From Alligator mississippiensis (Eukaryota > Chordata > Crocodylia > Alligatoridae): DNA of 64,000 nt. The notes under the pieces were generated by a model. The model was not told the DNA's origin. It saw only the letters and a list, made by a program, of their open reading frames with translations, and searched no databases. The first letter of the stretch is position 1. The number at the start of each line of letters is the position of its first letter. Both the position numbers and the translations under genes were made by a program. The stretch covers positions 252,878,251 to 252,942,250 of the forward strand of contig NC_081826.1 in NCBI RefSeq assembly GCF_030867095.1, given 5' to 3'. Shown here piece by piece: positions 54,001 to 64,000 of this stretch.

Positions 54001-57000
54001 GAATTCCATGCTCTGCGGGGGTGGGAGCACCGTTCTGGTGCTCCTGCCAAGTTGGCACCTGGGGCCAGGTGCCTTCTCAAGTTCTGCTCCTGTTTACTAT
54101 ACAGAACAGTTTTCTGTAGCTAAAATTACAGATAGTGAACATACTAGCCAGCTTTGGAAAGAACAAGCAACCCCCTATTTTACGCCCTAGGGTCCTAAGA
54201 CAAATAGTCTTTGACCCTGCAAAGATTCATAGCCAATAAGTGAGACCAGGATTAAGCTCACCTGGTTTTCCTCAATACTTCCAGAATTTAATATGAAGGC
54301 CTACAATGAGCTTTCATTACCCTTCCCATCAAGTGGTTTGTCACAGAGGCCTGGACAAACTTTCTCAGTCCTGCACAGCACAATCCTCCTGTTGACTGTT
54401 TATCTACACACAAAGTAAACTCAGAAATCTAAGGTATTTCTGAAAAGTTACCATAGCTCTAAATCTTGGAGCGAATTTCCTGACAGAGGTACACTAAGGT
54501 CATAGCATGTAAACTCTAGTCAGATACTTACCCAGTCATACTCATTCACATCAACTCCACAATCAAGCAGCATTTTGACAATATCCGTGTACCCCTTACT
54601 ACAGGCCAATGACAGGGCACTCTCTCGCCCCTTTCCCAGAATTTGAGGGTCTGCACCCTGAAATTAAAAAAAAAAGTGTTAAATTGTGCTTTCAACCCCA
54701 CTCAGAAAATGTCCCTTTTATTTCCCTTGCTCAGAATAATTAATATTGAGACTTTTACAAATGAAGCAACATTTGTAAACATCAATATAAAAAGAACTAA
54801 GAAGTAGATGAAGAACTTTGAGAAAAACAGTATTTTCTCCTTACATTTTGAAGCAGAAATTCTACAACTGCTATCTGCCCATGAGCTGCAGCCCACATCA
54901 GGGGGGTAAATCCTTCTTCATCCTTATGGTTGATTATGTTTTCTGTTTAAAGGAAAGAATATAGTTCAATTACCTTCTTTACCACTGCACTGTTTGTGCC
55001 ACCAGAATATGGGTTGTATCATCATTTTCATTATGACTAGCTGGGATTGTAAATCTACTTTAAGATTACTTTGAGATTTTCTGTGTAGATGTCAAACCAT
55101 TAATTCACTAATCTATACAGAGAATAAAAGAAATTAAACCTGATAGTCTGTGGTGCTTTTTGCCTTCTTACAAATAAAGCTTTATTTCTCTAGTGAAAAT
55201 CTGCAGGTCTTTTGTACATAATGTGGACTATGAGTACGTTTGGAAGTAAGGATTCACTGCTTAAAAAGTAATAGAAAAGTTAATTTTGCATGTGTGATAA
55301 TGTACTACACAATTTAAAAGTATGCTAGCCTAAGACAACAAGACATTCTGATCTTTTGAATAAATAACTTTTTAGAGCCACCTGAATAGCATAAAAGGTC
55401 TGCAAATTCATGGAGCTGAAAGGTTTTTTTTGGGGGGAAAGGGTTAAGGGCAGAGATGTCCTAGAGATGATAAATGGGTGAAAAGGAGCATTTTTTCTGG
55501 TTGGTAAGATGAGATGAGTGGGACTAACCTGTTCCTATTGGCTGTCTGTTTGCTGTTTAAAAAAAAAAATAAAAAAAATGGTGTTATAGTGCTTGTAGTT
55601 TTTAGGTGCATCGTTTTACCAGAGGTGTACCGATACACTGGTCCCATATTAGATCAGCACCAATATAAGGAAAATTGACAGTATCGGCCATTGGCTTTTT
55701 TTGGCTGATGTGGCCGATTAGTGTGGCTGATAAATGTGCAGCCGTGGCACAGCAGGCAGGTGGCCAGGAGCACAGCCCAGCAGCGTGGAGAGCAGCCAGG
55801 TCTGTCTGGTAAGTCTGTGAGGGAAGGGGTGTGGGGGGGTGCAGATCAAGGCCCCCATGGTGAGGGAGGGAGTAGGGCTGAGGCAGGGACAGGTGCTGCA
55901 CAGCCAAGGCGGGTCACAGGACAAAGCTGCGAGAGTCTTGTCCGGGGAGATGGGGGGGGGGGTTGGCTCCTGCTGCTGCACGCACCCCGGCAGGGCATGA
56001 GGGGTGTGTGCCCCCAGATCTGCGTGTGGGGCGAGGGCAGCTGCTGCTGTAGGCTGGGACCAGGGCTGCACCGACTCTTCCTGGGTGGGGCAGGGCTGGG
56101 CTACGCTCGGGGTGGGCAGGGGTGGTGCTGGGATGAGGGGCTTTGGTGAATATTGGGGTGGCTGCCAACCCCCCTGTAGCCCCCCCTCCCAGCACCAGCA
56201 CCACTGCTGCCCGCCAATGTTCCCTCTACAATGTAGTGGTCCATGAGCGCGCCACTTCAGTCTGTTCCCAAACTGATCCCGCCTCCCCCTTTCGGCATGT
56301 GCTGCTTCAGTCCACCCTGCAATTGGTTCCCCCCCACCCATGCAGCAGCTGGCAGGTAGGTCCACATGGGTTCCCCGCTGTTTTGCGGCATGATTTTTTT
56401 ATTGTGCGTGGCTATGCATGTGCACGTGCACAGCTTAGAGGGAACATTGCTGCCCACCCCAAGCGCAGTCTGGCCCAGCCCCAGCTGGGAAGAGCCTGGC
56501 ACAGCCCCAGCCCACAGCGGCAGCCCGCCCTCACCCCACTTGCAAATCTGGTAGTGCACACCCTCTATGCCCTCCCAGGGTGCGTGCAGCAGCCTGAGCT
56601 GCCCCCTCCCCACCCAATGACCCGCTTGCAGCTCCCCCTTTGCTCCGCCCCAGCTGCGCTGGCCCTGGCCCTCCCTCCCCACAGGGGCCTCAATTTGCCC
56701 CCGTGCCACACCCCTTCTCTTCCCCCACAACAGACTTAGCAGCTGGACCTGCATATTGACAATCAGATTGGCATCAGCTGATATGGCTCATTAAAAAAAA
56801 AAAAATCAGTCATCTTTATCAGCCCCAAAAATTTACTGGTACACCCCTAATTTTTACCATTATTCAGCTCTATGATTTCCATGATTTTGTTTACTCTGTC
56901 TTCCCCTTCCTTTTTATTTGCTTTACTTGCAGTTGATCATTTTACTACCACGAAAATAAATTTTAGACTTGTATGTTCCTGTATAACAACAGCTTAGTTT

Positions 57001-58678
57001 GATGGTTGGCAATGCTGGTTATACCTACCCATGTGAGTCAGATTCAGATCAGAGAAACTGAACCCAGCTCATATATTGTGTTGAGCCAGCCAGTCATTCT
57101 CAAATCTGTGTGATTAGTTAGAAGAAGGGATGCACAGTTGATTAGAAGCTATCTGTTAGTTTGGTTATTTTTCAGGATATTGTAATAACCGTTGCATACT
57201 CTTCATGGATTTGGAATACTAGCCAGTGAGAAGCTGGCTGAAAGTACAACTGATTGCTGCACATGTAAAACAGGCACATTAGAATTACAAAGACATTTAT
57301 TTGAGTGGGAGCCTGTTTCAAACTAAAAATGAAATAAACACAAATGCTTTGACAGGGTGGATTTGATTTATATCAAATATATTTAAATCATTGGTCAGGA
57401 AGCCTCAATTTAATCATTGTTTTCTACAAAAAGTATGTTCTTGTTGATATCCTTTATTCATTTAACTTCTTGAAACTGCACTTTTAGAGAAAGGTAAGGG
57501 CTTGACTGTGTACACAAAACTGCAGAGACACAAGAGAGCTGATGGGCATGTAGTCAGGTCTGTTATCTCTCATCTCCCTATACTGCTGTTAACAAGGATG
57601 TTATCTCTGGAGATACAAATCCAGAGTTTGAAAACTGAAACTAAGCATCACAGAGATGCTTAATGGGATCTTCTAGACCAGGCTTGTCCAACATGCGGCC
57701 CTCCAAGCTGTTTTCTGAGGCCCAAGGTGCTGTGACGGGATACAAAAGTAAATACTGTACTTTTGTTTCAGGGGGGTGATGTGATACCGTTTCCTGTGAG
57801 GTCTTTGAATATGGGTCACCGGCCCACTGGGTGATAAAAAGTTCATGATCCAGCCCCACGTTCAAAAAGGTTGGACACCCCTGTTCTACACTGAGCACTG
57901 AGTCCCACTGGGTAGAGTAGTTTTCTTTAATCTTTACTAATCACTAGAGGAGACTCTGGGAATCCCATAAGATTGGGCTCCTAATGTAGTCAATGGCCTG
58001 TTGTAACCTATTTATAAAACTTTTCTAAAAGGTCACATGAATAGGTTGTCTCAAAGAGTATATAATTAGAAGTTATAATACCTATTTCATGATGATATAT
58101 TTGAGCTTTAACATATCTTAAATTAAAACTATCTTTATATACGTTTGCTTTTTTAAAAGGCATCTTAAAAAAAACTAAAAATATGATTAAATTAAAAAAT
58201 CTAATTTAAATAAAAAACAGATTTTTTTTTTTTTTTAAGAATTTATTTTTATCCACCCTGTGCTTTGATCATCTCCAAACTGAGATGTGCAGGTTCTCAT
58301 CCATCTTGCTTCTGTAGATTACTCCTCCTGTAAGGTTTTTAAGTCTTTGATAGAGGCAACTCTCATGAACACTAATGTTTGTTTTTTTGGGGGGTTTTTT
58401 TTTTACATCAAAGCTATAATGATGGTAGAATACACTGCCTGAAATGTACCATGGATCCAGAAAGAATAGACATCAGGAGTGAATGCGGTTTGTGACAGAC
58501 TAGGGTGTGAATTTTCTATGCAATAGATGCCTGCTAGCAAATATAACATACTTTTACAAGGTTATAAATCCTCCACACAAAAAAGAAAGTTAAAAGTTCC
58601 TCAGACGCTCACCTTGTTCAATGCGTGTAGCCAAATACAACATTTCCCCCTGGGCAGCAAGCTGGTGAACAGACAGAG
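48063..58678 (-). CDS. ANKRA2: ANKRA2, ankyrin-repeat family A protein 2 (C-terminal half; gene continues past the right edge)
   Basis: Six coding exons on the minus strand: 58,678-58,613; 54,942-54,845; 54,657-54,532; 50,275-50,209; 50,103-50,023; 48,118-48,063. All have AG/GT borders and phases that join without breaks, giving 163 residues to the stop. They read through [80 protein letters not shown] and [17 protein letters not shown], ending LLQSIKE. This is the ankyrin-repeat domain (about five repeats), roughly residues 150-313 of the human protein. ANKRA2 is a cytoplasmic adaptor whose groove binds PxLPxI/L motifs, in partners such as HDAC4/5, megalin (LRP2), RFX7 and CCDC8. The N-terminal half and promoter are not in the window. 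The paralogue RFXANK was considered, but the residues above match ANKRA2 as I remember it. Introns are full of transposons, yet all splice sites are intact. Confidence 0.96.
48355..48678. mobile_element. hAT non-autonomous element in ANKRA2 last intron
   Basis: The ends CAGGGGTGTCAAACTTAT and, as reverse complement, CAGGGGTGTCAGATGTCT are inverted. The flanks GTCTACTA and CTCTACTG agree at 6 of 8. Noncoding, 324 bp. Confidence 0.85.
48939..49186. mobile_element. hAT MITE (CAGTGGTTCTCAACC type)
   Basis: The left end is CACTGGTTCTCAACCTTTTT and the right end, as reverse complement, CAGTAATTGTCAGTTGGGAT. The flanks ATCTAAAC and GTTTAAAC agree at 6 of 8. Noncoding, 248 bp, in the last ANKRA2 intron. 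Confidence 0.75.
50870..51560. repeat. Repeat-like block in ANKRA2 intron
   Basis: A GC-rich stretch is followed by CAATAAAAGTTGTTTAATAA and AATCAGCCCCATGGTGGGCT. The layout resembles the noncoding 3' part of the hAT element near 24,470-24,700, but similarity is weak and the ends are not resolved. Confidence 0.25.
52199..53900 (-). mobile_element. CR1 LINE 3' half, split by a foldback element
   Basis: The left end (TAGAATCATAGAAAATTAGG, TCCAACCCCCTGCTCAAAGC) is the reverse complement of a CR1 3' end. A minus frame at 52,548-52,282 carries [20 protein letters not shown], a CR1 C-terminus. CR1 sequence stops at 52,876 and resumes at 53,750 (GTGCCAAAACTGGACACAGT), with the foldback element between. 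Inactive. Confidence 0.87.
52877..53749. mobile_element. Foldback element with hAT-like ends, copy 1 (873 bp), nested in CR1
   Basis: The ends TTGGGGTGCACC and GTGCACCTCTA are inverted. The flanks CTTTCTAT (52,869-52,876) and CTTTCTGT (53,750-53,757) agree at 7 of 8, and the host CR1 continues on both sides. The GC-rich arms are inverted copies of each other: CAGATCAAGGCCCCTGCGG (53,031-53,049) against CCACGGGGGCCTTGATATG (53,516-53,534), with similarity continuing on both sides. A run of 22 C lies at 53,376-53,397. The long open frames here (up to 243 codons) are low-complexity products of the GC-rich arms. It is related to copy 2. Confidence 0.85.
55620..56849. mobile_element. Foldback element with hAT-like ends, copy 2 (1,230 bp)
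   Basis: The ends CAGAGGTGTACCGATACACT and TTTACTGGTACACCCCTA are inverted. The flanks CGTTTTAC (55,612-55,619) and ATTTTTAC (56,850-56,857) agree at 6 of 8. The GC-rich arms again form a long inverted repeat: CAGATCAAGGCCCCCATGG (55,842-55,860) against CCACAGGGGCCTCAATTTGC (56,679-56,698), and CTGCTGCACGCACCCCGGCA (about 55,972) against a near complement at about 56,570-56,590. It lies in the ANKRA2 intron between 54,942 and 58,613. No transposase is present, so movement would have needed another element's enzyme. Confidence 0.85.
57353..58260. mobile_element. hAT element with perfect 8-bp target duplication, hosting a nested MITE
   Basis: The left end is CAGGGTGGATTTGATTTATA and the right end, as reverse complement, CAGGGTGGATAAAAATAAAT. 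The flanks are identical (TGCTTTGA at 57,345-57,352 and 58,261-58,268). The body is AT-rich with many ATTTAAAT-like blocks and no coding content. A second hAT MITE (57,679-57,883) sits inside it. Confidence 0.92.
57679..57883. mobile_element. hAT MITE nested inside the 57,353-58,260 element
   Basis: The ends CAGGCTTGTCCAACATGCGG and GGTTGGACACCCCTG are inverted. The flanks TTCTAGAC and TTCTACAC agree at 7 of 8. It is 205 bp and noncoding. Its insertion is later than that of the element around it. Confidence 0.9.
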
Positions 58679-59891
58679 CTGAAAAGAGAGCATATTAAAT
58701 GAATAAACATTTATAAATAAACATAAAGCCTGGTCCTGTTCTAGCTGGAATAACTAAGTTCCTACTGGCTTTCAGGTTTCATTTCATATTTATTTCAGCT
58801 TACTTTCAGAATTGGAAAAGCAGTCTTTAAAAGTGGTTCTAACAAGGGGAATCACAGATCTTAATGTTTTTCCACCAAATATCATAACATACTAGGACAG
58901 CAAAAATACTTCCTCCTCGGGCTTGGAAACATTTTACTGCTATGTCCAGGTCTCTATAAAATGGTTTCCTTCAGCTTGGCCTACAACTTAAAAGTCCCAC
59001 TGCCTTTGAGAGATATTGCTTCAAGGATGTTTATCACATGAAAAGAAATAAATCTTTGATAAACCAAGAACGGAGTCTTTTCCATTTCTAAACTATTTTG
59101 CATTTTCTCCCGCATTTTACTTAATTTTTAAGTGTTTCACACTTTACTGAACTAACTTAATAGAGAGAGACCAACTGATAATTGTTAGACATAAGCAATA
59201 CTTCCTCCTTTGACTTCTGTAAATGCTTGTACTTAAGATCAATGTACGCTGACTGAACACCAAGTTGTTCAATATTCAAAGTATACCATGAAGGGTGCTA
59301 CCCAGTGAAGTCAGTGGCAGGACTGCCATCTGCTACAGTGGGCACTGGACCAGGCCTTAAATACGTTTACATAACAAGACCTATTTTTCCAGTGGGGTGG
59401 AAAATGTTTCCATTTCTCAAAAAAAATTTTGTGGGGAAGTGTTACAACAACAAAGTGCTTGAGTAACAGAAAACACATCTCAATCCTGAAATAGGCTCTG
59501 TACAGGTACAGCTCTGCCTGTTTGGAACTCATTCTGAGATGGAGCCTGAAGGTATTCTGGAGAAGTATCATAAGGGCAGGTCTTATTCCACCTACTAGGC
59601 ATCTATAGGCAGAATCCTATTTCACTCTACACACCTAAATAGCAGTTTTCAAGGCACATAATTTACAATTGTGGCACTTACACACAGTTTTCAATCCTAC
59701 ACAGCGGTTCTGTACACATGTACACTGAGCAAGTGTAAGACACAAAATTCTATTGTTCAAAAGCCCAGGATTAGCAGGTGTTACATCGCACAGAGAGAGA
59801 GAGAGATCCCATATTTTAGCTGCAATAGCCCAGTGATTAGGGTATTTGCACAGGAAATGGAAGACCCAGGTTTTAGATCCCCACCCCCATC

Positions 59892-60008
59892 ATAGATTTT
59901 GTAGACATTAGGGCCTTGTGAGATCATTGGGTCCAGTCCCCAGCCCAAGGTGTCCTTTGGGCAGTGGGCTGGACCCAATAATCTCACAAGGCCCTAATGT
60001 CTATGAAA
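59892..60008. repeat. Inverted duplication of a CR1 3' end (hairpin)
   Basis: TAGACATTAGGGCCTTGTGA (left) reappears in reverse complement as TCACAAGGCCCTAATGTCTA (right). The arms extend over about 45 bases with only a few mismatches, around a loop of roughly 15-20 bases. The sequence is of CR1 3'-terminal type. Confidence 0.75.
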
Positions 60009-60611
60009 TCTTCCTCCCCAGGAAGTCAACTGGTGTCAGATCACCTCAGCAAGATAAGCATCCAAAAGGGATTTGGGATCATCCAGAAGGGAGTTGGGAT
60101 TTAAGTTCCTCTTGGTTTCTAACACAGTCTGATAATTACTAGGTCACAGGCTAGGTATTATCCAGCCCCTTCTCCAGCTTTTATTTTTATTGTATTTTAC
60201 TTTTTACAGCTGATCCCTGGAAGCCATTAGAGAGTGAGATGCGGGACCTGGAAGATGTAAACGAACTAATGAGTGTGTGGCCCGGTGAGCTGGATACAAC
60301 TATGAAAAGGAACTTGTCCTGGGTTCTAGCCTGGTCCCTTGCTCCCAGAAGGGTATAAATTTCCCTGTGCTCCCCATTCATTTTATTCAGGAACTGCAAG
60401 GTGCAGTGGCAGTTCAGCTTCAAGAGGACTGGAAGCAAATATCTGTCCTGTGGTGCGCTTGTCACTTCACTCTGCTGAGAAGTCAGACAGCTTAACAGAT
60501 TCAAACCCCCTCTCAGCATCAGCAAGAAGGTGATCTTGCAGCAAGGTTACCTGTTAACAGAGCTACAGCATGAAAGGCTCTCATCCCAGTTTTTGACACT
60601 GGGAATTTTGA

Positions 60612-60790
60612 CAATGTTTATCAGGTTCTTTGGGTGAATCTGATATCTTTTATTAGACCAAGTTAAATAGTTGGAAAAAAATTATTTTTAGCAAGCTTTC
60701 GGGTTTAAAAACCCTTCGCCAAGCTGAGGAAGTCTCTGCAGATGGTGTGTGCTCTTCCTAGATGGAATGAATAGTAAAGAAGCCAGAGGC
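60612..60790 (-). mobile_element. Penelope-like 3'-tail fragment
   Basis: TTGGGTGAATCTGATATCTT, then TTATTAGACCAAGTTAAATA and GCAAGCTTTCGGGTTTAAAA, closely matches the 3' end of the copy at 8,750. Same orientation, heavily 5'-truncated. Confidence 0.82.
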
Positions 60791-62078
60791 TGGGCTGCTT
60801 GGAGCTGCCTGCAGCCAAGCCAGGGCAGCTCCAAGCAGGAGCTGCTTCAGCGGTCCAGTGGGCAGGACCTGGCATGGGAAGGAGTGCCATGGCCGCCAAA
60901 CTGAGGTATGGCAGCAGTGGTGCAGAGTTGTGCCCTCCACTGCTGCTGGGTAGGTAGGGGGCACCTCAGCTTGGCAGCCACAGCAATGTGGCACTCCCTC
61001 TCATGTCAAGTTCTGCCTGCTGGGCTATGGAGGCAGCTCCTGCCCAGAGGTGGTCCAGCTCAGCTGCAGCCTCGCACCCCACTGTGCACACAGAAGTCTG
61101 CGGGGGGGCCATGCCACTCCAGCCCCCTCCCTGGGCAGCGTCTCCCAGCCACCCTGCCCAACTCCTGAGAGTATGGCACCAGCCTCTGCCATCCCCCCAC
61201 CCCAAACCTGCCTCTTTCCCCCACTGGAGAGGCAGGTGTCTCTGAGCATACCCCACTGGCAACATCACAGAACCAGGCTCATCAGCAGCACAGAGCACAG
61301 CCCCGGCACTTAGACACCTTCCCCCAGTTTGGCAGGCACCCACCCTCCGCCCCCTCCCCTCTACACACCCCTGCCACATACACACACCATGCCTGCTTCA
61401 GAGCCCCCTGGGCAGTCCCCAAGCCCTGGCCCTCCAACTCCAGCCCCCTAGACTTAGCTATATCCAGTTGCCAGGGCTGTTCCCACCATCCTGCCTGGCT
61501 GTATGCTGGTCATGTGCATATATGTGCACGTGGCACCAACTGCTTCCAATTGCCCTCCTGTTTCTGCCAGCCCCAAACAGCTCCTTGCAGGCTAGAAGGC
61601 TGCCAGCTTGTAAGAGGAAACCCACAGTTTCCCCTTTAAAGAGGAAAACCCAGTTTTCCACAGCCAATAGAAAACCTGGATCCCTGGTTATGACAATGAA
61701 CTTTTAGGGTGCCTGTATAGTGTATTGCAGCAGACTCCATTGATCAATTAATCAAGTCTGCTGGAGCGCAGTAACTATCTTGCTGCAGCCAGCTTCTCAT
61801 GTATCAGAGTTCCTGCACTTCAAAACGGTCCCCGGATTGCTTTAACTAAAGCTCATTGAACAAGCTTTATATAAAAGCACCCCTGTCAACATTTTGGAGT
61901 GCGGCTCCAGGAGCTGCTCTAATTAAAGCACTTCTACCCCACCCCACAAAGCATGTGTGAAAACGTCTTTAGTGGTTATTGGTGATTGCCATTCACTAGG
62001 TTATTGTTTAGTTCCACAATCATTAAACATTATATTCAGAGCCATCCCTAGGTGTGTGCAGGGCCTGCGTCACATAGA

Positions 62079-64000
62079 TTTCATAGCCATTAGGACTGGA
62101 AGGGACCTCGGAAGATCATCGAGTCAAGCCCCCTGCCCCAGGGCAGGAAGTCAGCAGGGATCATAGGATCCCAGCAAGATAAACATCTAGATGTCTCTTG
62201 AAGGCGTTCAAAGTAGGTGCTTGAACCACCTCTGGCGGAAATCTATTCCAAACCTCGGAGGCTCAGACGGTAAAGAAGTTCTTTCTTATGTCCAGCCTGA
62301 AACGGTCACAGAGGAGTTTGTGAACTTTCGACCTTGTCATCCTTTGGGCTGCTTTGATGAACAGACATTCCCCCAGATCCTGGTAAGCACCCCTGATAAA
62401 CTTATAGGTGGCTACCAGATCACCCCTGAGCCTGTGCTTTTCCATGCTGAAGAGTCCCATGGCTCTCAGCCCCTCTTCATAAGGTCTGTTTTCCTGACCT
62501 CTGATCATGCGCGTGGCGTTCCTCTCCACCCTCTCAAGCTTCTCCACATCCTTTTTGAATTGTGGAGCCCAAAACTGGACACAGTACTCCAGATGGCAGC
62601 GTGACGAAGCCATCAAAAAAGCCAATGGCACTTTATCGTGCATCAGCAGATGCATGACGAATAGGTCCAAGGAGGTGATACTTCCCCTCTATCGGGCGCT
62701 GGTCAGACCGCAGTTGGAGTACTGCGTGCAATTTTGGGCACCGCACTTCAAGAGGGATGCGGATAACCTGGAGAGGGTCCAGAGAAGGGCCACTCGTATG
62801 GTTAAGGGCCTGCAGACCAAGCCCTACGAGGAGAGACTAGAGAAACTGGATCTTTTCAGCCTCCGCAAGAGAAGGTTGAGAGGCGACCTTGTGGCTGCCT
62901 TTAAGTTCATCACGGGGGCACAGAAGGGAGTTGGTGAGTATTTATTCACCAAGGCGCCCCCGGGGGTTACAAGAAACAATGGCCACAAGCTAGCAGAGAG
63001 CAGATTTAGATTGGACATTAGGAAGAACTTCTTCACAGTTATAGTGGCCAGGGTCTGGAACGGGCTCCCAAGGGAGGTGGTGCTCTCCCCTACCCTGGGG
63101 GTCTTCAAGAGGAGGTTAGATGAGCATCTAGCTGGGGTCATCTAGACCCAGCACTCTTTCCTGCTTATGCAGGGGGTCAGACTCGATGATCTATCGAGGT
63201 CCCTTCCGACCCTAATATCTATGAATCTATGAGCTGTGGCCTCACCAAGGCCCAGTACAACAGGAGAATAACCTCCTGGGATTTGCTTGAGAAGCATCTG
63301 TAGATGCAAGCCACTCTGTTGCTTGCTTTACTAGCAGTAGTATGACATTGAAGGCTCATGTTCATCTTGTGGCCAATCATGACCCCCAAGTCCCTCTCAT
63401 CCATAGTGCTAGCCAGCATAACACTGCTGAGCCTATAAGTATGATGCAAGTTTTTCTTCCCAAGGTCGAGAACCTTGCATTTTTCAGTGTTAAACACCAG
63501 CAGGTTCTCGTCTGCCCATTTCCCGAGTCTGTCAAGGTCAGCCTGGATCGCCCTCCTGTCCTCAGGTGTGGATGCTTTACCCCAAAGTTTGGTGTCATAG
63601 GCGAACTTGGCCAGTTCACTTCTGATACCAATGTCCACATCATTAATGAAGATGTTAAATAGCATAGGCCCAAGGACAGAGACTTGGGGGACCCCACTGG
63701 TCACAGGGCACCACAATGATTGATTTCGTTCCACCACCACCCTCTGGGTCCTACCACGGAGCCAATTCCCCAGCCAGCGAGTCGTGGTGAGGCTGAGACT
63801 GCAGTTAGCCAGTTTTGCTAAGAGGCGATCATGGGATAACAGATCAAAGGCTTTTTTTAAAGTCAAGATATACAACATCAATCTCTTCTCCCTTTTCCAG
63901 GCGATAGGTCACCTAGTCATAGAAGGAAATGAGACTGGTTGAGCAAGACCTACCCGCAACACACCCGTGCTGGCTATCCCTCAGGATTTGCCTTCAGCCA
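62079..64000 (-). mobile_element. CR1 LINE, runs off the right edge, split by another CR1
   Basis: The 3' end lies at the left (ATTTCATAGCCATTAGGACT). A minus frame at 63,881-63,219 reads through CR1 reverse transcriptase: TLKKAFDLLSHDRLLAKLAN, GVPQVSVLGPMLFNIFINDV, and FAYDTKLWGKAS, where the first D of the usual FADD core is Y, so the enzyme would be dead. The C-terminal part continues at 62,670-62,263 (FRLDIRKNFFTV). It is interrupted by a plus-strand CR1 at about 62,598-63,232. Confidence 0.92.
62598..63232 (+). mobile_element. CR1 3' fragment inserted in opposite orientation into another CR1
   Basis: The plus-strand frame ending at 63,145 carries [60 protein letters not shown] and a C-terminal LDEHLAGVI, all without a stop. 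The 3' end is CCCTTCCGACCCTAATATCT followed by ATGAATCTATGA. The undamaged reading frame makes it one of the youngest CR1 copies here. It is 5'-truncated. Confidence 0.9.

Larger units (their letters stand above)
58679..62078 (-). other. ANKRA2 upstream intron sequence with repeats
   Basis: No further ANKRA2 exon is recognised up to the right edge, so this should be intron. It contains the CR1-derived hairpin at 59,892-60,008, a Penelope-like tail at 60,612-60,790, a GC-rich block at about 60,790-61,470 of unknown class, and a MITE-like tail at about 61,700-61,960. The rest is unassigned. Confidence 0.5.

Noticed and set aside
55718-56754. Open frames up to 215 codons on both strands
   Set aside because: Same explanation: GC-rich inverted arms of foldback copy 2.
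62507-63145. 212-codon plus-strand open frame as a possible host gene
   Set aside because: It is CR1 reverse transcriptase C-terminal sequence, preceded by antisense sequence of the interrupted CR1.

Overview
This is a piece of vertebrate nuclear genome. It holds one complete host gene, one partial host gene and a dense layer of transposable elements. Repeat content points to a sauropsid, most likely a crocodilian: CR1 LINEs with an ATCTATGA-type 3' end, a Penelope-like element, many short hAT elements with 8-bp target duplications, and palindromic MITEs ending in CATCTACA. The species is an inference from repeat style; no database was searched.

Layout. Positions 1-800 are a GC/CpG-rich island with no recognisable coding exon. 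Positions 800-25,300 are intergenic and full of repeats: a palindromic MITE (3.35-3.64 kb), a Tc1/mariner-type MITE (4.27-4.69 kb), a Penelope-like fragment with a GIY-YIG domain (8.75-9.79 kb), a CR1 (14.7-15.8 kb), a degraded Ty3/Gypsy fossil (about 18.3-19.6 kb), and a nearly full-length but broken hAT transposon with a BED/CGGBP1-like N-terminus and a perfect 8-bp target duplication (22,409-24,805). BTF3 (plus strand) runs from a CpG-island promoter near 25.66 kb to a poly(A) signal at 32,292. Positions 32.3-47.5 kb are intergenic, with a CR1, a tandem repeat of about 68 bp, a hAT MITE and a Tigger-like MITE. ANKRA2 (minus strand) fills the rest. Its last six coding exons, encoding the ankyrin-repeat half, lie at 58,678-48,063; the upstream exons fall beyond the right edge. 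The two genes are convergent, as I recall for human 5q13.2 (FOXD1 - BTF3 - ANKRA2).

How the parts relate. BTF3 is the beta subunit of the nascent polypeptide-associated complex. ANKRA2 is a cytoplasmic ankyrin-repeat adaptor. They are neighbours by synteny and are not known to act in one pathway. The most striking structure outside the genes is a pair of related foldback elements with hAT-like ends and GC-rich inverted arms (52,877-53,749 and 55,620-56,849). They sit in the two ANKRA2 introns that flank a pair of ankyrin exons. I see no CRISPR array, no confident tRNA or rRNA gene, and no new multi-gene system.
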